Counted from the stretch's first letter, positions 27,403-35,464 are shown. The stretch: 64,000 nucleotides of DNA from Agromyces sp. NDB4Y10 (GCF_001620055.1 NZ_LQGY01000065.1:1-64000), one strand, 5' to 3'. Numbers and translations are program-made. The notes: a model not told the origin generated them from the sequence alone.

Positions 27403-27927
27403 TCAGGCGACGATGTAGTCGGCGTACGAGCGCCGGATCTTGTTCACCTTCGGCAGCGCAACAGCCAGGCAGTAGCCCTGCCCGGGGTTCTTGGCGAAGA
27501 AGTCCTGGTGATACTCCTCCGCACGGAAGAACTCCCCGAGCGGTTCGATCGTGGTCACGACGTCACCGGGCCACCAGTCGGCGGCGCGGTCGCGCGCCTG
27601 CTCGAACAGCGCGCGCTGCTCGTCGTCCTGGAAGAACATCGCGGAGCGGTACTGCGTGCCGACATCGGCCCCCTGCCGGTTCAGCTGCGTGGGGTCGTGC
27701 AGGGTGAAGAACACGTCGAGGATCACCTCGCGCGGGATGACGTCGCGGTCGAACTCGACGCGCACCGCCTCGGCGTGTCCCGTGGCGCCCGTGCAGACCA
27801 GTTCGTACGAGGGGTTGGGCAGGGAACCGCCGGTGTACCCGGAGACGACGTCGTCCACGCCGCGAAGCGTGCGGTACACGGCATCGAGGCACCAGAAGCA
27901 GCCGCCGGCCAGAACGAAGCTTTCCAT
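27403..27927 (-). CDS. msrA: Peptide-methionine (S)-S-oxide reductase MsrA
   Basis: A 174-residue MsrA that reduces methionine-S-sulfoxide in proteins. The catalytic GCFWC motif is at about residues 9-13 (LAGGCFWCLDAVY). Substrate-pocket segments include HDPTQLNRQGADVGTQYRSA and EEYHQDFFAKNPGQGY. I saw no typical C-terminal resolving Cys pair, only GYCLAV near the end. The ATG at 27927 is preferred over the ATG at 27933 because a minus-strand TAGCCT (27939-27934) ends exactly 6 nt before it, the leaderless spacing used throughout this window. That hexamer is shared with the divergent aldo-keto reductase gene. Confidence 0.95.
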   Translation of the reverse strand: MESFVLAGGCFWCLDAVYRTLRGVDDVVSGYTGGSLPNPSYELVCTGATGHAEAVRVEFDRDVIPREVILDVFFTLHDPTQLNRQGADVGTQYRSAMFFQDDEQRALFEQARDRAADWWPGDVVTTIEPLGEFFRAEEYHQDFFAKNPGQGYCLAVALPKVNKIRRSYADYIVA

Positions 27928-27932
27928 CGCCA

Positions 27933-27939
27933 TAGGCTA
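27933..27939. promoter_or_regulatory. Shared bidirectional -10 for msrA and aldo-keto reductase
   Basis: The heptamer TAGGCTA reads TAGGCT on the plus strand (6 nt before the ATG at 27945) and TAGCCT on the minus strand (6 nt before the ATG at 27927). The two genes would begin leaderless transcription in opposite directions from the same melted box, so initiation events should exclude each other. Confidence 0.6.
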
Positions 27940-27944
27940 ACCGC

Positions 27945-28952
27945 ATGACCTTCGTCGCCGCCGCGGACCGCTACGACCGCATGACCTACAACCGGATCGG
28001 CCGCAGTGGGCTGAAGCTCCCCGCCCTGTCGCTCGGCCTCTGGCACAACTTCGGCCACGACCGTCCGCTCGACACCCAGCGGGCCATCGTGCGGCGGGCG
28101 TTCGACCTCGGCATCACCCACTTCGACCTGGCGAACAACTACGGGCCGCCCGCCGGCAGCGCCGAGGAGAACTTCGGCCGACTGCTCGCCACCGACCTCA
28201 AGCCCTACCGCGATGAGCTCATCGTCTCGTCGAAGGCCGGCTACCTCATGTGGGACGGCCCCTACGGCGAGTGGGGGTCCCGCAAGTACCTGCTGGCCTC
28301 GCTCGACCAGAGCCTCGACCGGCTCGGCCTCGACTACGTCGACGTCTTCTACTCGCACCGGCCCGACCCCGACACGCCGATCGAGGAGACCATGGGCGCC
28401 CTCGCGCACGCGGTACGACAGGGCAAGGCCCTCTACGCCGGCATCTCGAACTACTCCCCCGAGCAGACCCGCGCCGCGGCCGCGGCGCTCGCCGCCGAGG
28501 GCGTGCCGCTCACGATCCACCAGCCCCGCTACTCGATGTTCGACCGCACCATCGAGGACGGGCTGTTCCCCGCGCTCGACGAGGTCGGCGCCTCGGCGAT
28601 CGTCTTCTCGCCGCTCGCGCAGGGCCTGCTCACCGACCGCTACCTCGGCGGCGACGTCCCCGCGGGTTCTCGGGCGGCCACGAGCCACTTCCTGCCGGCC
28701 GAGCGCATCAGCGAGGACTACCTCGCACGGGCGAGGGCCCTGAACGAGGTCGCCGCCGCACGGGGCCAGTCGCTCGCGCAACTGGCGCTCTCGTGGGTGC
28801 TGCGCGTGCCGCAGGTGGCCAGCGCGCTCATCGGCGCCTCGAGCGTCGCCCAGCTCGAGCAGAACGTGGCGGCGCTCGACGCCGCGCCGCTCACCGACGA
28901 GGAGATCGCGGCGATCGAGCCGCACGCCGCGCACGGCACCGTGCTCGGCTGA
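27945..28952 (+). CDS. Aldo-keto reductase (YghZ/MgrA-like)
   Basis: A 335-residue NADPH-dependent aldo-keto reductase TIM barrel. The catalytic tetrad is visible: Asp and Tyr in FDLANNYGPPAGSAEENFG, Lys in VSSKAGYLMW and His in VFYSHRPDPDTP. The insert GPYGEWGSRKYLLASLDQSLDRLGLDYVD and the C-terminal IGASSVAQLEQN cofactor site match the L-glyceraldehyde-3-phosphate reductase/YghZ (AKR14) branch, which also detoxifies methylglyoxal. Start ATG 27945 follows TAGGCT by 6 nt. The EamA gene begins 1 bp after its stop. Confidence 0.95.
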   Translation: MTFVAAADRYDRMTYNRIGRSGLKLPALSLGLWHNFGHDRPLDTQRAIVRRAFDLGITHFDLANNYGPPAGSAEENFGRLLATDLKPYRDELIVSSKAGYLMWDGPYGEWGSRKYLLASLDQSLDRLGLDYVDVFYSHRPDPDTPIEETMGALAHAVRQGKALYAGISNYSPEQTRAAAAALAAEGVPLTIHQPRYSMFDRTIEDGLFPALDEVGASAIVFSPLAQGLLTDRYLGGDVPAGSRAATSHFLPAERISEDYLARARALNEVAAARGQSLAQLALSWVLRVPQVASALIGASSVAQLEQNVAALDAAPLTDEEIAAIEPHAAHGTVLG

Positions 28953-28953
28953 G

Positions 28954-29976
28954 ATGGGCTACGTCTACGCGCTGTCGGCGGCACTGCTGTTCGGCCTGAA
29001 CGGCAGCGTCACCCGCGTGATCGTCGACGCGGGGATCGACCCGGCGCAGCTCACGTTCATCCGCGTGCTGTCGGTCTGCCTCATCGCCGGCGCGTGGCTC
29101 GCGCTCACCGATCGCGGCGCGTTCCGGATCACGCGCCGGCAGGTCGCGGTCATGGCCGTACTGGGCGTGGCCGGCGTCGCGCTCCTGCAGTGGACGTACG
29201 CGATGGCGATCAAGCTGCTCCCGGTGGGCATCGCGCTGCTCCTCGAGTACCTCGCGGTGCTCGCGGTCGCGGTCATCGCCCGCGTCTTCTTCGGCGAACG
29301 CGTGAAGGGTCGGCTCTGGGTGGCGATCGCGCTCGTCCTCGCGGGCCTCGCGCTCGTCGCGCGGCCCGGCGGCGCGGACCTCGACCCGGTCGGCGTGCTG
29401 TTCGGCCTCGCCGCGGCCGCGACGCTCACCGTGTACTTCCTCGTCGGCGAGCGGCAGGTGGCCGCGACCTCGCCGATGGCGGTCGCCTTCTGGTCGATGG
29501 GCTTCGCGACCCTGTTCTGGGCGATGTTCAGCGGATGGTGGCGGCTCGATCCGGCGCTCCTCGCCGCGACGACCTCGCTCGACGGCGCGCTCGAGGCGGT
29601 GTCGGTGCCGTTGTGGCTCGTGGTCGCGTGGAACGCGGTCCTCGGCTCGTTCGCCCCGTTCCTGCTGTCGTTCCTCGCCCTGCGGCGGCTCAGCGCGACC
29701 GCGGTGGGCATCGTCGCGTCATCCGAGGTGGTGTTCGCCTTCGCATTCGCCTGGGTGTGGCTCGGGCAGGCGCTCGACCCGTTCCAGCTCGCCGGTGCGA
29801 GCGTGGTCCTGGTCGCCATCATCCTCGCGCAGACGGCGCGACCGGATGCCGCGATGGACGCCGACCTCGCGAGCCAGCGCCTCGCGGCGTCGATGCCGGA
29901 CGACGAGCCGGAAACCGGCGCAGCGGCGCACGCAGCCGGCGCACGAGGTGCCGGCTCCCCCTCCGACGCACGCTGA
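28954..29976 (+). CDS. EamA/DMT-family transporter
   Basis: A 340-residue drug/metabolite transporter with ten predicted helices in two EamA repeats (about 3-140 and 150-285). Repeat one holds ALLFGLNGSVTRVIVDAGIDPAQLTFIR, and repeat two ends in the conserved FAFAWVWLGQALDPFQLAGASVVLVAIILAQ. A hydrophilic C-terminal tail of about 45 residues follows, with one GGATGCC motif. Exported substrate is unknown (amino acids and metabolites are usual). It starts 1 bp after the aldo-keto reductase stop, so the pair is one transcript. Confidence 0.93.
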   Translation: MGYVYALSAALLFGLNGSVTRVIVDAGIDPAQLTFIRVLSVCLIAGAWLALTDRGAFRITRRQVAVMAVLGVAGVALLQWTYAMAIKLLPVGIALLLEYLAVLAVAVIARVFFGERVKGRLWVAIALVLAGLALVARPGGADLDPVGVLFGLAAAATLTVYFLVGERQVAATSPMAVAFWSMGFATLFWAMFSGWWRLDPALLAATTSLDGALEAVSVPLWLVVAWNAVLGSFAPFLLSFLALRRLSATAVGIVASSEVVFAFAFAWVWLGQALDPFQLAGASVVLVAIILAQTARPDAAMDADLASQRLAASMPDDEPETGAAAHAAGARGAGSPSDAR

Positions 29977-30018
29977 GGCACGCCGCCCAGCCTGCCGCCC
30001 GTCGAGCACCGCCGGGGC

Positions 30019-30024
30019 TAGCCT
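30019..30024 (+). promoter_or_regulatory. -10 element of the 30031 gene (leaderless)
   Basis: TAGCCT ends 6 nt before the ATG at 30031. Confidence 0.6.
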
Positions 30025-30030
30025 GCGCTC

Positions 30031-30732
30031 ATGCAGTGGTGGAATGACTTCGTCGCCTGGCTCCTCTCGGACGCCGCCCGTCCGTGGCTGTTCACGGCCG
30101 CGGTGCTCTTCGCCTCGGTCGTCGCGGCCGGTCTCCTGTCGGCCTGGATCGCCCGGCGCGCCGTTCGCGGACTCGTGCGCCAGCGCGACCGGGAACTGCG
30201 CAACGCCGCGGTCGCCGCCCTCATCGACGCCGCCACCGAGGCCTCGGTCTGGAACTCGCTGACGCCGCAGGAGCAGGTGCTCTCGGACCGGGCAGTCGGG
30301 CAGGCCGACATCCAGGTGCGCCTGCTGCCCATCCGCGGCGCCGACGTGGCCGCCGACTGGGCCTCCCACCAGCTGCACGAACTCAAGCGCGCCTCGGCGA
30401 CGTTCGGATACCAGCTCGACCCGGCCGTGGTCGAGTTCCGGGAACGCCTCCTCGAATGGCAGCGGCACCCCTCGCGCACCCGCCGAGACTTCCGGAACGA
30501 CCTGGAGCGCTGGCGAGCCCAGCGGAGCGACCCCGCCCAGGCGGTCATCGCCGAGCAGGACTCCTGGGTCGCCGAGCAGCACCACGAGCGCTACGTGCCG
30601 TCGCCCCTCATCGACCAGCCGATCGCACCCGCGGCCTACGACGACGCCGCGGATGCCGACACCGGCCCCGCGCCGCTCACCTCGTCGACCGCGAGCGAGT
30701 CGAGCGTCGAGGAGTCGGACGCCCGCCGCTGA
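30031..30732 (+). CDS. Single-pass membrane protein of unknown function
   Basis: A 233-residue protein with one membrane helix near the N-terminus (about 18-42, WLFTAAVLFASVVAAGLLSAWIA) and a charged helical cytoplasmic region. That region includes RRAVRGLVRQRDRELRNAAVAALIDAATEASVWN and ELKRASATFGYQLDPAVVEFRERLLEWQRHPSRTRRDF, which looks like a coiled or helical bundle. The last 50 residues are low-complexity Ala/Asp/Ser. No family recognised. It converges with nadE, 12 bp apart. Confidence 0.8.
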   Translation: MQWWNDFVAWLLSDAARPWLFTAAVLFASVVAAGLLSAWIARRAVRGLVRQRDRELRNAAVAALIDAATEASVWNSLTPQEQVLSDRAVGQADIQVRLLPIRGADVAADWASHQLHELKRASATFGYQLDPAVVEFRERLLEWQRHPSRTRRDFRNDLERWRAQRSDPAQAVIAEQDSWVAEQHHERYVPSPLIDQPIAPAAYDDAADADTGPAPLTSSTASESSVEESDARR

Positions 30733-30744
30733 CGGACCGGCTCG

Positions 30745-31572
30745 TCAGGCCTCCTGCCACCACGCGTCGAACGGCGTGACCGGCTCGGTGCGCTTGTGCC
30801 GCGTCTGGAGGAACCGCGCCTCGATGAGCTCGGCGACCGCAGCGTCGACCTCGCCGCCCTCGAGGAACTCGTCGATGTCGGCGTAGCGGAGACCGAGGTT
30901 CGCCTCGTCGGACTGGCCCGGGTCGTGGTCGAGCAGGTCGGCCGTGGGCACCTTCGTGTACAGGCGCTCGGGAGCGCCGAGTTCCTGCATGAGTGCCCGG
31001 CCCTGTCGCTTGGTGAGACCCGACAGCGGGAGCAGGTCGGCTCCGCCGTCGCCGAACTTCGTGAAGAACCCGGTCACGGCCTCGGCGGCGTGATCGGTGC
31101 CGACCACGAGCAGGCCGCCCTCCCCCGCCACCGCGTACTGCGCGATCATGCGCATGCGCGCCTTCACATTGCCCTTGCCGAAGTCGCTGATGGGCACGCC
31201 GAGTGCGTCGGCGTAGTCGGCGGCGAGTCCGTCGACGCCGCCCCGGATGTTGAAGTCGACGACCTCGGCGGGCCGGATGAACTCGAGCGCCAGCCGCGCG
31301 TCATCCTCATCGTGCTGTACGCCGTAGGGCAGGCGCACCGCCACGAACCGGGCGGGACGCCCCTCGGCGGCGAGCTCGTCGACGGCGATCTGGCACAGGC
31401 GACCGGCGAGGCTCGAGTCCTGGCCGCCGCTGATGCCGAGGACGAGGCCCTTCGCTCGGGATGCGGTGAGGTACCGCTTGAGGAACTCGACCCGCCGACG
31501 CACCTGGTCGGCCGGGTCGATCACGGGCTCGACATGCAGTTCTTCGATGATCCGGGCCTGGAGGTCGCGCAT
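30745..31572 (-). CDS. nadE: NH3-dependent NAD+ synthetase
   Basis: A 275-residue NadE that adenylates and amidates nicotinate adenine dinucleotide to NAD+. The N-type ATP pyrophosphatase loop is [15 protein letters not shown] (about 43-57). The [35 protein letters not shown] region and the C-terminal [15 protein letters not shown] are conserved with E. coli and B. subtilis NadE. No nitrilase/glutaminase domain is present, so ammonia is the nitrogen source. ATG 31572 follows a minus-strand TAGGGT by 6 nt (leaderless). Confidence 0.96.
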   Translation of the reverse strand: MRDLQARIIEELHVEPVIDPADQVRRRVEFLKRYLTASRAKGLVLGISGGQDSSLAGRLCQIAVDELAAEGRPARFVAVRLPYGVQHDEDDARLALEFIRPAEVVDFNIRGGVDGLAADYADALGVPISDFGKGNVKARMRMIAQYAVAGEGGLLVVGTDHAAEAVTGFFTKFGDGGADLLPLSGLTKRQGRALMQELGAPERLYTKVPTADLLDHDPGQSDEANLGLRYADIDEFLEGGEVDAAVAELIEARFLQTRHKRTEPVTPFDAWWQEA

Positions 31573-31578
31573 GCCACG

Positions 31579-31584
31579 ACCCTA
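31579..31584 (-). promoter_or_regulatory. nadE -10 element (leaderless)
   Basis: TAGGGT on the minus strand ends 6 nt before the nadE ATG at 31572. Confidence 0.6.
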
Positions 31585-31618
31585 CGACACGCGTGCGACG
31601 AACGGATGACGCGGCGCT

Positions 31619-31646
31619 GGGAACCGGCCGCGAGCGTCCGGTTCCC
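31619..31646. promoter_or_regulatory. Perfect 9-10-9 dyad between nadE and antiporter
   Basis: GGGAACCGG (31619-31627) and CCGGTTCCC (31638-31646) are perfect inverted half-sites with a 10-bp spacer, centres 19 bp apart (about two helical turns). They end 2 bp before TAGCAT (31649-31654), the antiporter -10 candidate, so the dyad covers its -35 region. The arms match the palindrome at 53077-53090. Confidence 0.55.
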
Positions 31647-31681
31647 GATAGCATTCGTGCACGCGACGAAGGGGGCTCCGC

Positions 31682-32887
31682 GTGGAGGTCGACCTGTCCA
31701 CCCTCGTGCTGGTTCCGGCCATCGCCGCCGTGGCACCGCTCGCCACGCGCGCGGTGGGGCGGTGGATCGCGGTCCCGCTCGTCGTCTTCGAGATCCTCCT
31801 CGGGCTGGTCCTCGGACCGTCCGTCCTCGGGTGGGTGCAGGAGGACGACTTCATCGCGCTCTTCGCGGACTTCGGCCTCGCGATGCTGTTCTACCTCGCC
31901 GGCCGCGAGATCGACTTCCGCGCCATCCGCGGCACGCCGATCGTGCGGGCGGGCATCGGCTGGCTGGTGTCGATCGCGTTGGGCATCGCGCTGGGCTTCC
32001 TGGTGGACCCGGGCGCGGGCGCCGTCTTCGTCGGCGTGGCGCTCGCGTCGACCGCGCTCGGGGCGCTCCTGCCGATCCTGCGCGACTCCGGCGTACTCCG
32101 GACGCCCTTCGGCGTGTCGATCCTCGCGATCGGCGCCGTCGGCGAGTTCGGCCCGCTCCTGGCCATCTCGTTGTTCCTCAGCGGCCGCTCGCCGCTGCAC
32201 TCGGCGCTCGTGCTCCTCGCCTTCGCGGTGATCGCGGGCGTGCTCATGTTCTTCGCGGCCCGCGGGGACGGCGCCCGGCTGCACCGGGCGATCGAGGCGA
32301 GCCTCCACACGAGCGGCCAGTTCGTCGTGCGCCTCGTGATGTTCGTCCTCCTCGCGCTGGTCGCCCTCTCGATCTTCCTCGGGATCGACATGCTGCTCGG
32401 CGCGTTCGCCGCCGGCGTGCTCGGCAAGCTGCTGCTCCAGGGCGCGCCGGCCCGCGAGGCCGAGGTCACCGAGGCGAAGATCGAGGCGGTCGGGTTCGGT
32501 CTCCTGGTCCCGGTGTTCTTCATCAACACCGGCATCACCTTCGACCTCGCGGCGCTCGTCTCCGATCTCAGGACGCTGCTGCTGCTCCCCCTCTTCACGG
32601 TCCTGCTGCTCGTGACCCGCGGGCTGCCGGCCGCCATGCTGGCGCCGCCGGGGTCGACGGTCCGGGAGCGGGTGTCGACGGGCTTCTTCGCCGCCACGGG
32701 CCTGCCGATCATCGTCGCCGTGACCGCGTTGGGGGTGGATGCCGGCGATCTCGACTCCGGCATGGCCGCGGCGCTCGTCGGCGCGGGACTCCTGTCGGTG
32801 CTGCTCTACCCGCTGATCGCACTGACGGTGCGGACGGGGAATCCTCGGCGCCCTCGGCAGGAATCGAACCTGCGACCAAGAGATTAG
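31682..32887 (+). CDS. CPA2-type cation:proton antiporter (KefB-like membrane domain)
   Basis: A 401-residue Na+/H+ exchanger-domain protein with about 12 membrane helices and no TrkA-N regulatory domain. Segments typical of CPA2 include LLGLVLGPSVLGW, FADFGLAMLFYLAGREIDF, FVGVALASTALGALLPILRDSG and the second half-repeat GLLVPVFFINTGITFDL. It should exchange Na+ or K+ for protons. The GTG start at 31682 follows AAGGGGG. The last dozen codons run antisense through the tRNA-Arg gene, and the stop lies inside it, so the C-terminal RRPRQESNLRPRD is set by tRNA sequence. Either the overlap is genuine or an ancestral stop was lost. Confidence 0.9.
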   Translation: MEVDLSTLVLVPAIAAVAPLATRAVGRWIAVPLVVFEILLGLVLGPSVLGWVQEDDFIALFADFGLAMLFYLAGREIDFRAIRGTPIVRAGIGWLVSIALGIALGFLVDPGAGAVFVGVALASTALGALLPILRDSGVLRTPFGVSILAIGAVGEFGPLLAISLFLSGRSPLHSALVLLAFAVIAGVLMFFAARGDGARLHRAIEASLHTSGQFVVRLVMFVLLALVALSIFLGIDMLLGAFAAGVLGKLLLQGAPAREAEVTEAKIEAVGFGLLVPVFFINTGITFDLAALVSDLRTLLLLPLFTVLLLVTRGLPAAMLAPPGSTVRERVSTGFFAATGLPIIVAVTALGVDAGDLDSGMAAALVGAGLLSVLLYPLIALTVRTGNPRRPRQESNLRPRD

Positions 32888-32921
32888 AAGGCTCCTGCTC
32901 TATCCGCTGAGCTACGAGGGC
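32849..32921 (-). tRNA. tRNA-Arg (TCT anticodon)
   Basis: On the minus strand the acceptor GCCCTCG (32921-32915) pairs with CGAGGGC (32856-32850); the discriminator is G and CCA is not encoded. The D-arm is GCTCAGCGGATAGAGC and the T-arm contains GGTTCGATTCC. The anticodon loop CTTCTAA gives TCT, reading AGA/AGG, rare codons here. A minus-strand TATCGT at 32938-32933 is a plausible -10. The 3' half overlaps the antiporter C-terminal codons in antisense by 39 bp. Confidence 0.97.
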
Positions 32922-33019
32922 CGATCGCCACCACGATACCGCAGGCCGCCGCCGCGACCCGGGGGTCCCGGCCGCGCGACCGGTCCGCGGGCCGGGCGGG
33001 CCCTGTCGGGGCGCGCCAG

Positions 33020-33025
33020 TAGACT
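33020..33025 (+). promoter_or_regulatory. orn -10 element (leaderless)
   Basis: TAGACT ends 6 nt before the orn ATG at 33032. Confidence 0.6.
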
Positions 33026-33031
33026 CGCCGC

Positions 33032-33706
33032 ATGGCATCCTCGAGCGACCGACTGGTCTGGATCGACTGCGAGATGACCGGGCTCGACCTCGAGGTCGAC
33101 GAGCTCGTCGAGATCGCGGTGGTCATCACCGACTACGACCTGAACCCCGTCGACGCAGGACTCGACATCGTGATCAGGCCCGATGCGAGTGCGCTCGAGG
33201 GCATGGGCGACTTCGTCCGCGCCATGCACACCGACTCGGGGCTGATCGAGGAGATCCCCAACGGGGTGTCGGTGGCCGAGGCGGAGTACGAGGTCCTCGA
33301 GTACGTCCTGAAGCACATCCCCGATGAGCAGAAGGCCCCGCTGGCGGGCAACTCGATCGGCACCGACCGGGCGTTCATCGCCAAGTTCATGCCGCGCCTC
33401 GACGCGCACCTGCACTACCGCAACGTCGATGTCTCCTCGATCAAGGAGCTCGCCAAGCGCTGGTACCCGCGGGCGTACTTCAACGCCCCGGCCAAGGACG
33501 GCGGACACCGCGCCCTGGCCGACATCCTCGAGTCCATCCGCGAGCTGCAGTACTACCGTCGGGCCGTCTTCGTCGCCGACCCCGGACCGTCCAGCCAGGA
33601 GCTGCAGGTCATCGCGGCCGACGTCGTCGCCGAGTCGACGTCGCCGACCCCGGTCGGCGCCCCGTCGGCGGCCGACGTGTCATCGAGCACGCCCGACGTG
33701 GTGTAA
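33032..33706 (+). CDS. orn: Oligoribonuclease
   Basis: A 224-residue 3'-5' exoribonuclease of the DEDDh family that degrades 2-5 nt RNAs, including pGpG. ExoI: LVWIDCEMTGLDLEVDELVE (Asp, Glu); ExoII: GNSIGTDRAFIAKFMP (Asp); ExoIII: GGHRALADILESI (His, Asp). The central RNVDVSSIKELAKRWYP is typical. The 30-residue C-terminal tail (ESTSPTPVGAPSAAD) is longer than in E. coli and low-complexity. It begins directly after a leaderless -10, and tRNA-His follows 37 bp downstream. Confidence 0.96.
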   Translation: MASSSDRLVWIDCEMTGLDLEVDELVEIAVVITDYDLNPVDAGLDIVIRPDASALEGMGDFVRAMHTDSGLIEEIPNGVSVAEAEYEVLEYVLKHIPDEQKAPLAGNSIGTDRAFIAKFMPRLDAHLHYRNVDVSSIKELAKRWYPRAYFNAPAKDGGHRALADILESIRELQYYRRAVFVADPGPSSQELQVIAADVVAESTSPTPVGAPSAADVSSSTPDVV

Positions 33707-33743
33707 TCTCGTATGGTTGCAACCGCGGCACGCGGTCGCACAT

Positions 33744-33820
33744 GGTGGGTATAGCTCAGTCGGTAGAGCGCCTGGTTGTGGTCCAGGAGGTCGCGGGTTC
33801 AAGCCCCGTTACTCACCCCA
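33744..33820 (+). tRNA. tRNA-His (GTG anticodon)
   Basis: G-1 at 33744 pairs with C73, the histidine identity element. The acceptor GTGGGTA (33745-33751) pairs with TACTCAC (33810-33816), and CCA is encoded at 33818-33820. The anticodon loop TTGTGGT gives GTG. The T-arm is GGTTCAAGCC. TATGGT about 27 nt upstream may be the -10. Confidence 0.97.
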
Positions 33821-33843
33821 AGTACCTCCCGAACGGAGTCGCC

Positions 33844-34191
33844 GTGCACCTCGACGCCGAGGCCTTCGAGCGGCTCGTCGTCGACGAGCTCGACCGCCTG
33901 CCCGACGACATGGTCGACGGACTCGACAACGTCGTGTTCGTGGTCGAGGACCGGCCAGAGGACGGCTCCCTCGACCTGCTTGGCCTGTACGAGGGCACGG
34001 CACTGACCGAGCGCGACCGCTACGGCTTCGGCGAGATGCCCGACCGCATCGTGCTGTACCGCGAAGCGCTCCTCGCGGTCGCCGATGACGAGGAGCAGCT
34101 CCGCGACGAGATCCACGTCACCCTCGTGCACGAGATCGCCCATTTCTACGGCATCGACGACGACCGGCTGCACGAGCTGGGCTGGGCCTGA
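33844..34191 (+). CDS. Zincin-like metallopeptidase-family protein
   Basis: A 115-residue minimal zincin (metallopeptidase family DUF1025-type). The motif HVTLVHEIAHFYGIDDDRLHELGW carries HExxH plus the downstream Gly/Asp, so zinc binding is likely. The N-terminal part LDAEAFERLVVDELDRLPDDM and the strand NVVFVVEDRP match the family. No signal peptide. Proteolytic activity of this family is not established. GTG 33844 is chosen because CGGAG precedes it and because any earlier in-frame start would translate through the tRNA-His gene. Confidence 0.92.
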   Translation: MHLDAEAFERLVVDELDRLPDDMVDGLDNVVFVVEDRPEDGSLDLLGLYEGTALTERDRYGFGEMPDRIVLYREALLAVADDEEQLRDEIHVTLVHEIAHFYGIDDDRLHELGWA

Positions 34192-34203
34192 GCGGGCCCG
34201 CGT

Positions 34204-34209
34204 TAGCCT
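34204..34209 (+). promoter_or_regulatory. -10 element of the DD-carboxypeptidase-like gene
   Basis: TAGCCT ends 7 nt before the ATG at 34217. Confidence 0.6.
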
Positions 34210-34216
34210 GAATCGC

Positions 34217-35452
34217 ATGAGCCTCTCCCCCGCTCGCGGCGTCGGCATCGCCCTCGGCACGCTCGCGATCCTGGCAGTCGGCGTCTACGCGCCCGCCATG
34301 CTCCTCGGCCCGCTCCCCGACGTCGAGATCCGCACCGCGCCGTCCCAGCCGGCCCTGCCCGAGACGACTCCCGTGGCGCTGCTCGACGCCGGCGCGTCGG
34401 CCGTCGCGCTCGTCGCCGACGACGGTCAGGCGGAACTCGTCGCGACCTCGGGCGATGAGGGGGCGGCGCCGATCGGCGGCGCGGCGAAGCTCGTGACCGT
34501 GCTGGCGACGCTCGATGCACTGCCGATCGAGGAGGGCGAGCGCGGGCCCGCCATCCGGATCGGTCCCGAGGACTACACCGACTACCTGCGGTACTCGGCC
34601 GAGGGCTCCCGCGCGCTCGCCGTGTCGCCGGGCGAGACGTGGAGCCAGCGGGACGTGGTCCGGGCCGTCCTGCTCGCTTCGAGCAACAACCACGCCGACA
34701 CGCTCGCGCGTTGGGCGTTCGGCAACCTCGACAACTACGTGACCGAGGCGAACGGATGGCTCGAGGAGCAGGGGTTCGAGACGCTCCGCGTCGCCGATGC
34801 GACCGGCCTCTCCGGCGACAACGTGGGTTCCGCTGCGGAACTCACGCGGCTGGCCGCCCTGACCCTCGCACAGCCCACGCTCGGCCCGCTCCTGAGCGGC
34901 GACGGCGCGTCGACCACGACGGATCGGCGCGTTCCCGACGTGGTGGCGCACCTGGGCGGCGAGGGCATCCGATCGATCAGCCGCAGCTACACCGACCAGG
35001 CGCTGTTGTCGTTCGTGTTCACGAGCGAGCTCGACGGCGAGACGTCGCGGCGGATGGTCGGCGCGATGACGGGGGTCGACTCCTATGAGACCCTCGATCC
35101 GGCCGTGCTCGCGGCCGTGGAGGGGATGCGGGCCGCGTCCACGCCGATCGAGGTCATCGCGCAGGGCGCATCGTACGGCGAGGCGGTGGCGGCGTGGGGT
35201 GATCGGGCCGACCTCGTGGCCGTGGCCGGCCGGACCGACGCCGCGTGGGGTGCCGTGCCTGAGTCGGCGTCGGTCGAGGTGACGCCGTTCGCGACCGCGC
35301 CGGCCGGGCGCGAGGTCGGCTCGGTGACCGTCCGGATCGGCGACCGCGACCTGAGCTCGGTGCTCGAGCTGGACGAGCCCATCTCCGACCCGGGCCCGCT
35401 CTGGCGGCTGCTCAACCCCGGCGTGATCGTCGGGGCGTTCCTCGCCGACTGA
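34217..35452 (+). CDS. D-Ala-D-Ala carboxypeptidase-like protein lacking the catalytic Ser
   Basis: A 411-residue S11-like penicillin-binding protein with one N-terminal membrane anchor (about 8-31). Fold landmarks remain. The SxxK position is IGGAAKLVTVLATL, where Gly88 replaces the nucleophilic Ser and Lys91 is retained. Lys91 is the only lysine in the protein. LLASSNNHADTLA keeps an SxN-type motif (about 154-158), and ADATGLSGDN matches the family loop. The KTG position appears as AGRTDAAWG, so the third motif is also altered. Catalytic DD-peptidase activity is therefore doubtful; a ligand-binding or scaffolding role at the cell wall is inferred. The start ATG follows TAGCCT by 7 nt (leaderless). 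It converges with the 35719 gene. Confidence 0.82.
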   Translation: MSLSPARGVGIALGTLAILAVGVYAPAMLLGPLPDVEIRTAPSQPALPETTPVALLDAGASAVALVADDGQAELVATSGDEGAAPIGGAAKLVTVLATLDALPIEEGERGPAIRIGPEDYTDYLRYSAEGSRALAVSPGETWSQRDVVRAVLLASSNNHADTLARWAFGNLDNYVTEANGWLEEQGFETLRVADATGLSGDNVGSAAELTRLAALTLAQPTLGPLLSGDGASTTTDRRVPDVVAHLGGEGIRSISRSYTDQALLSFVFTSELDGETSRRMVGAMTGVDSYETLDPAVLAAVEGMRAASTPIEVIAQGASYGEAVAAWGDRADLVAVAGRTDAAWGAVPESASVEVTPFATAPAGREVGSVTVRIGDRDLSSVLELDEPISDPGPLWRLLNPGVIVGAFLAD

Positions 35453-35464
35453 TCGGGTTCGGCG

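Noticed and set aside
33742-33843. N-terminal extension of the zincin-like protein starting before tRNA-His
   Set aside because: The residues would be a translation of the tRNA gene; GTG 33844 with a ribosome site is the sensible start.
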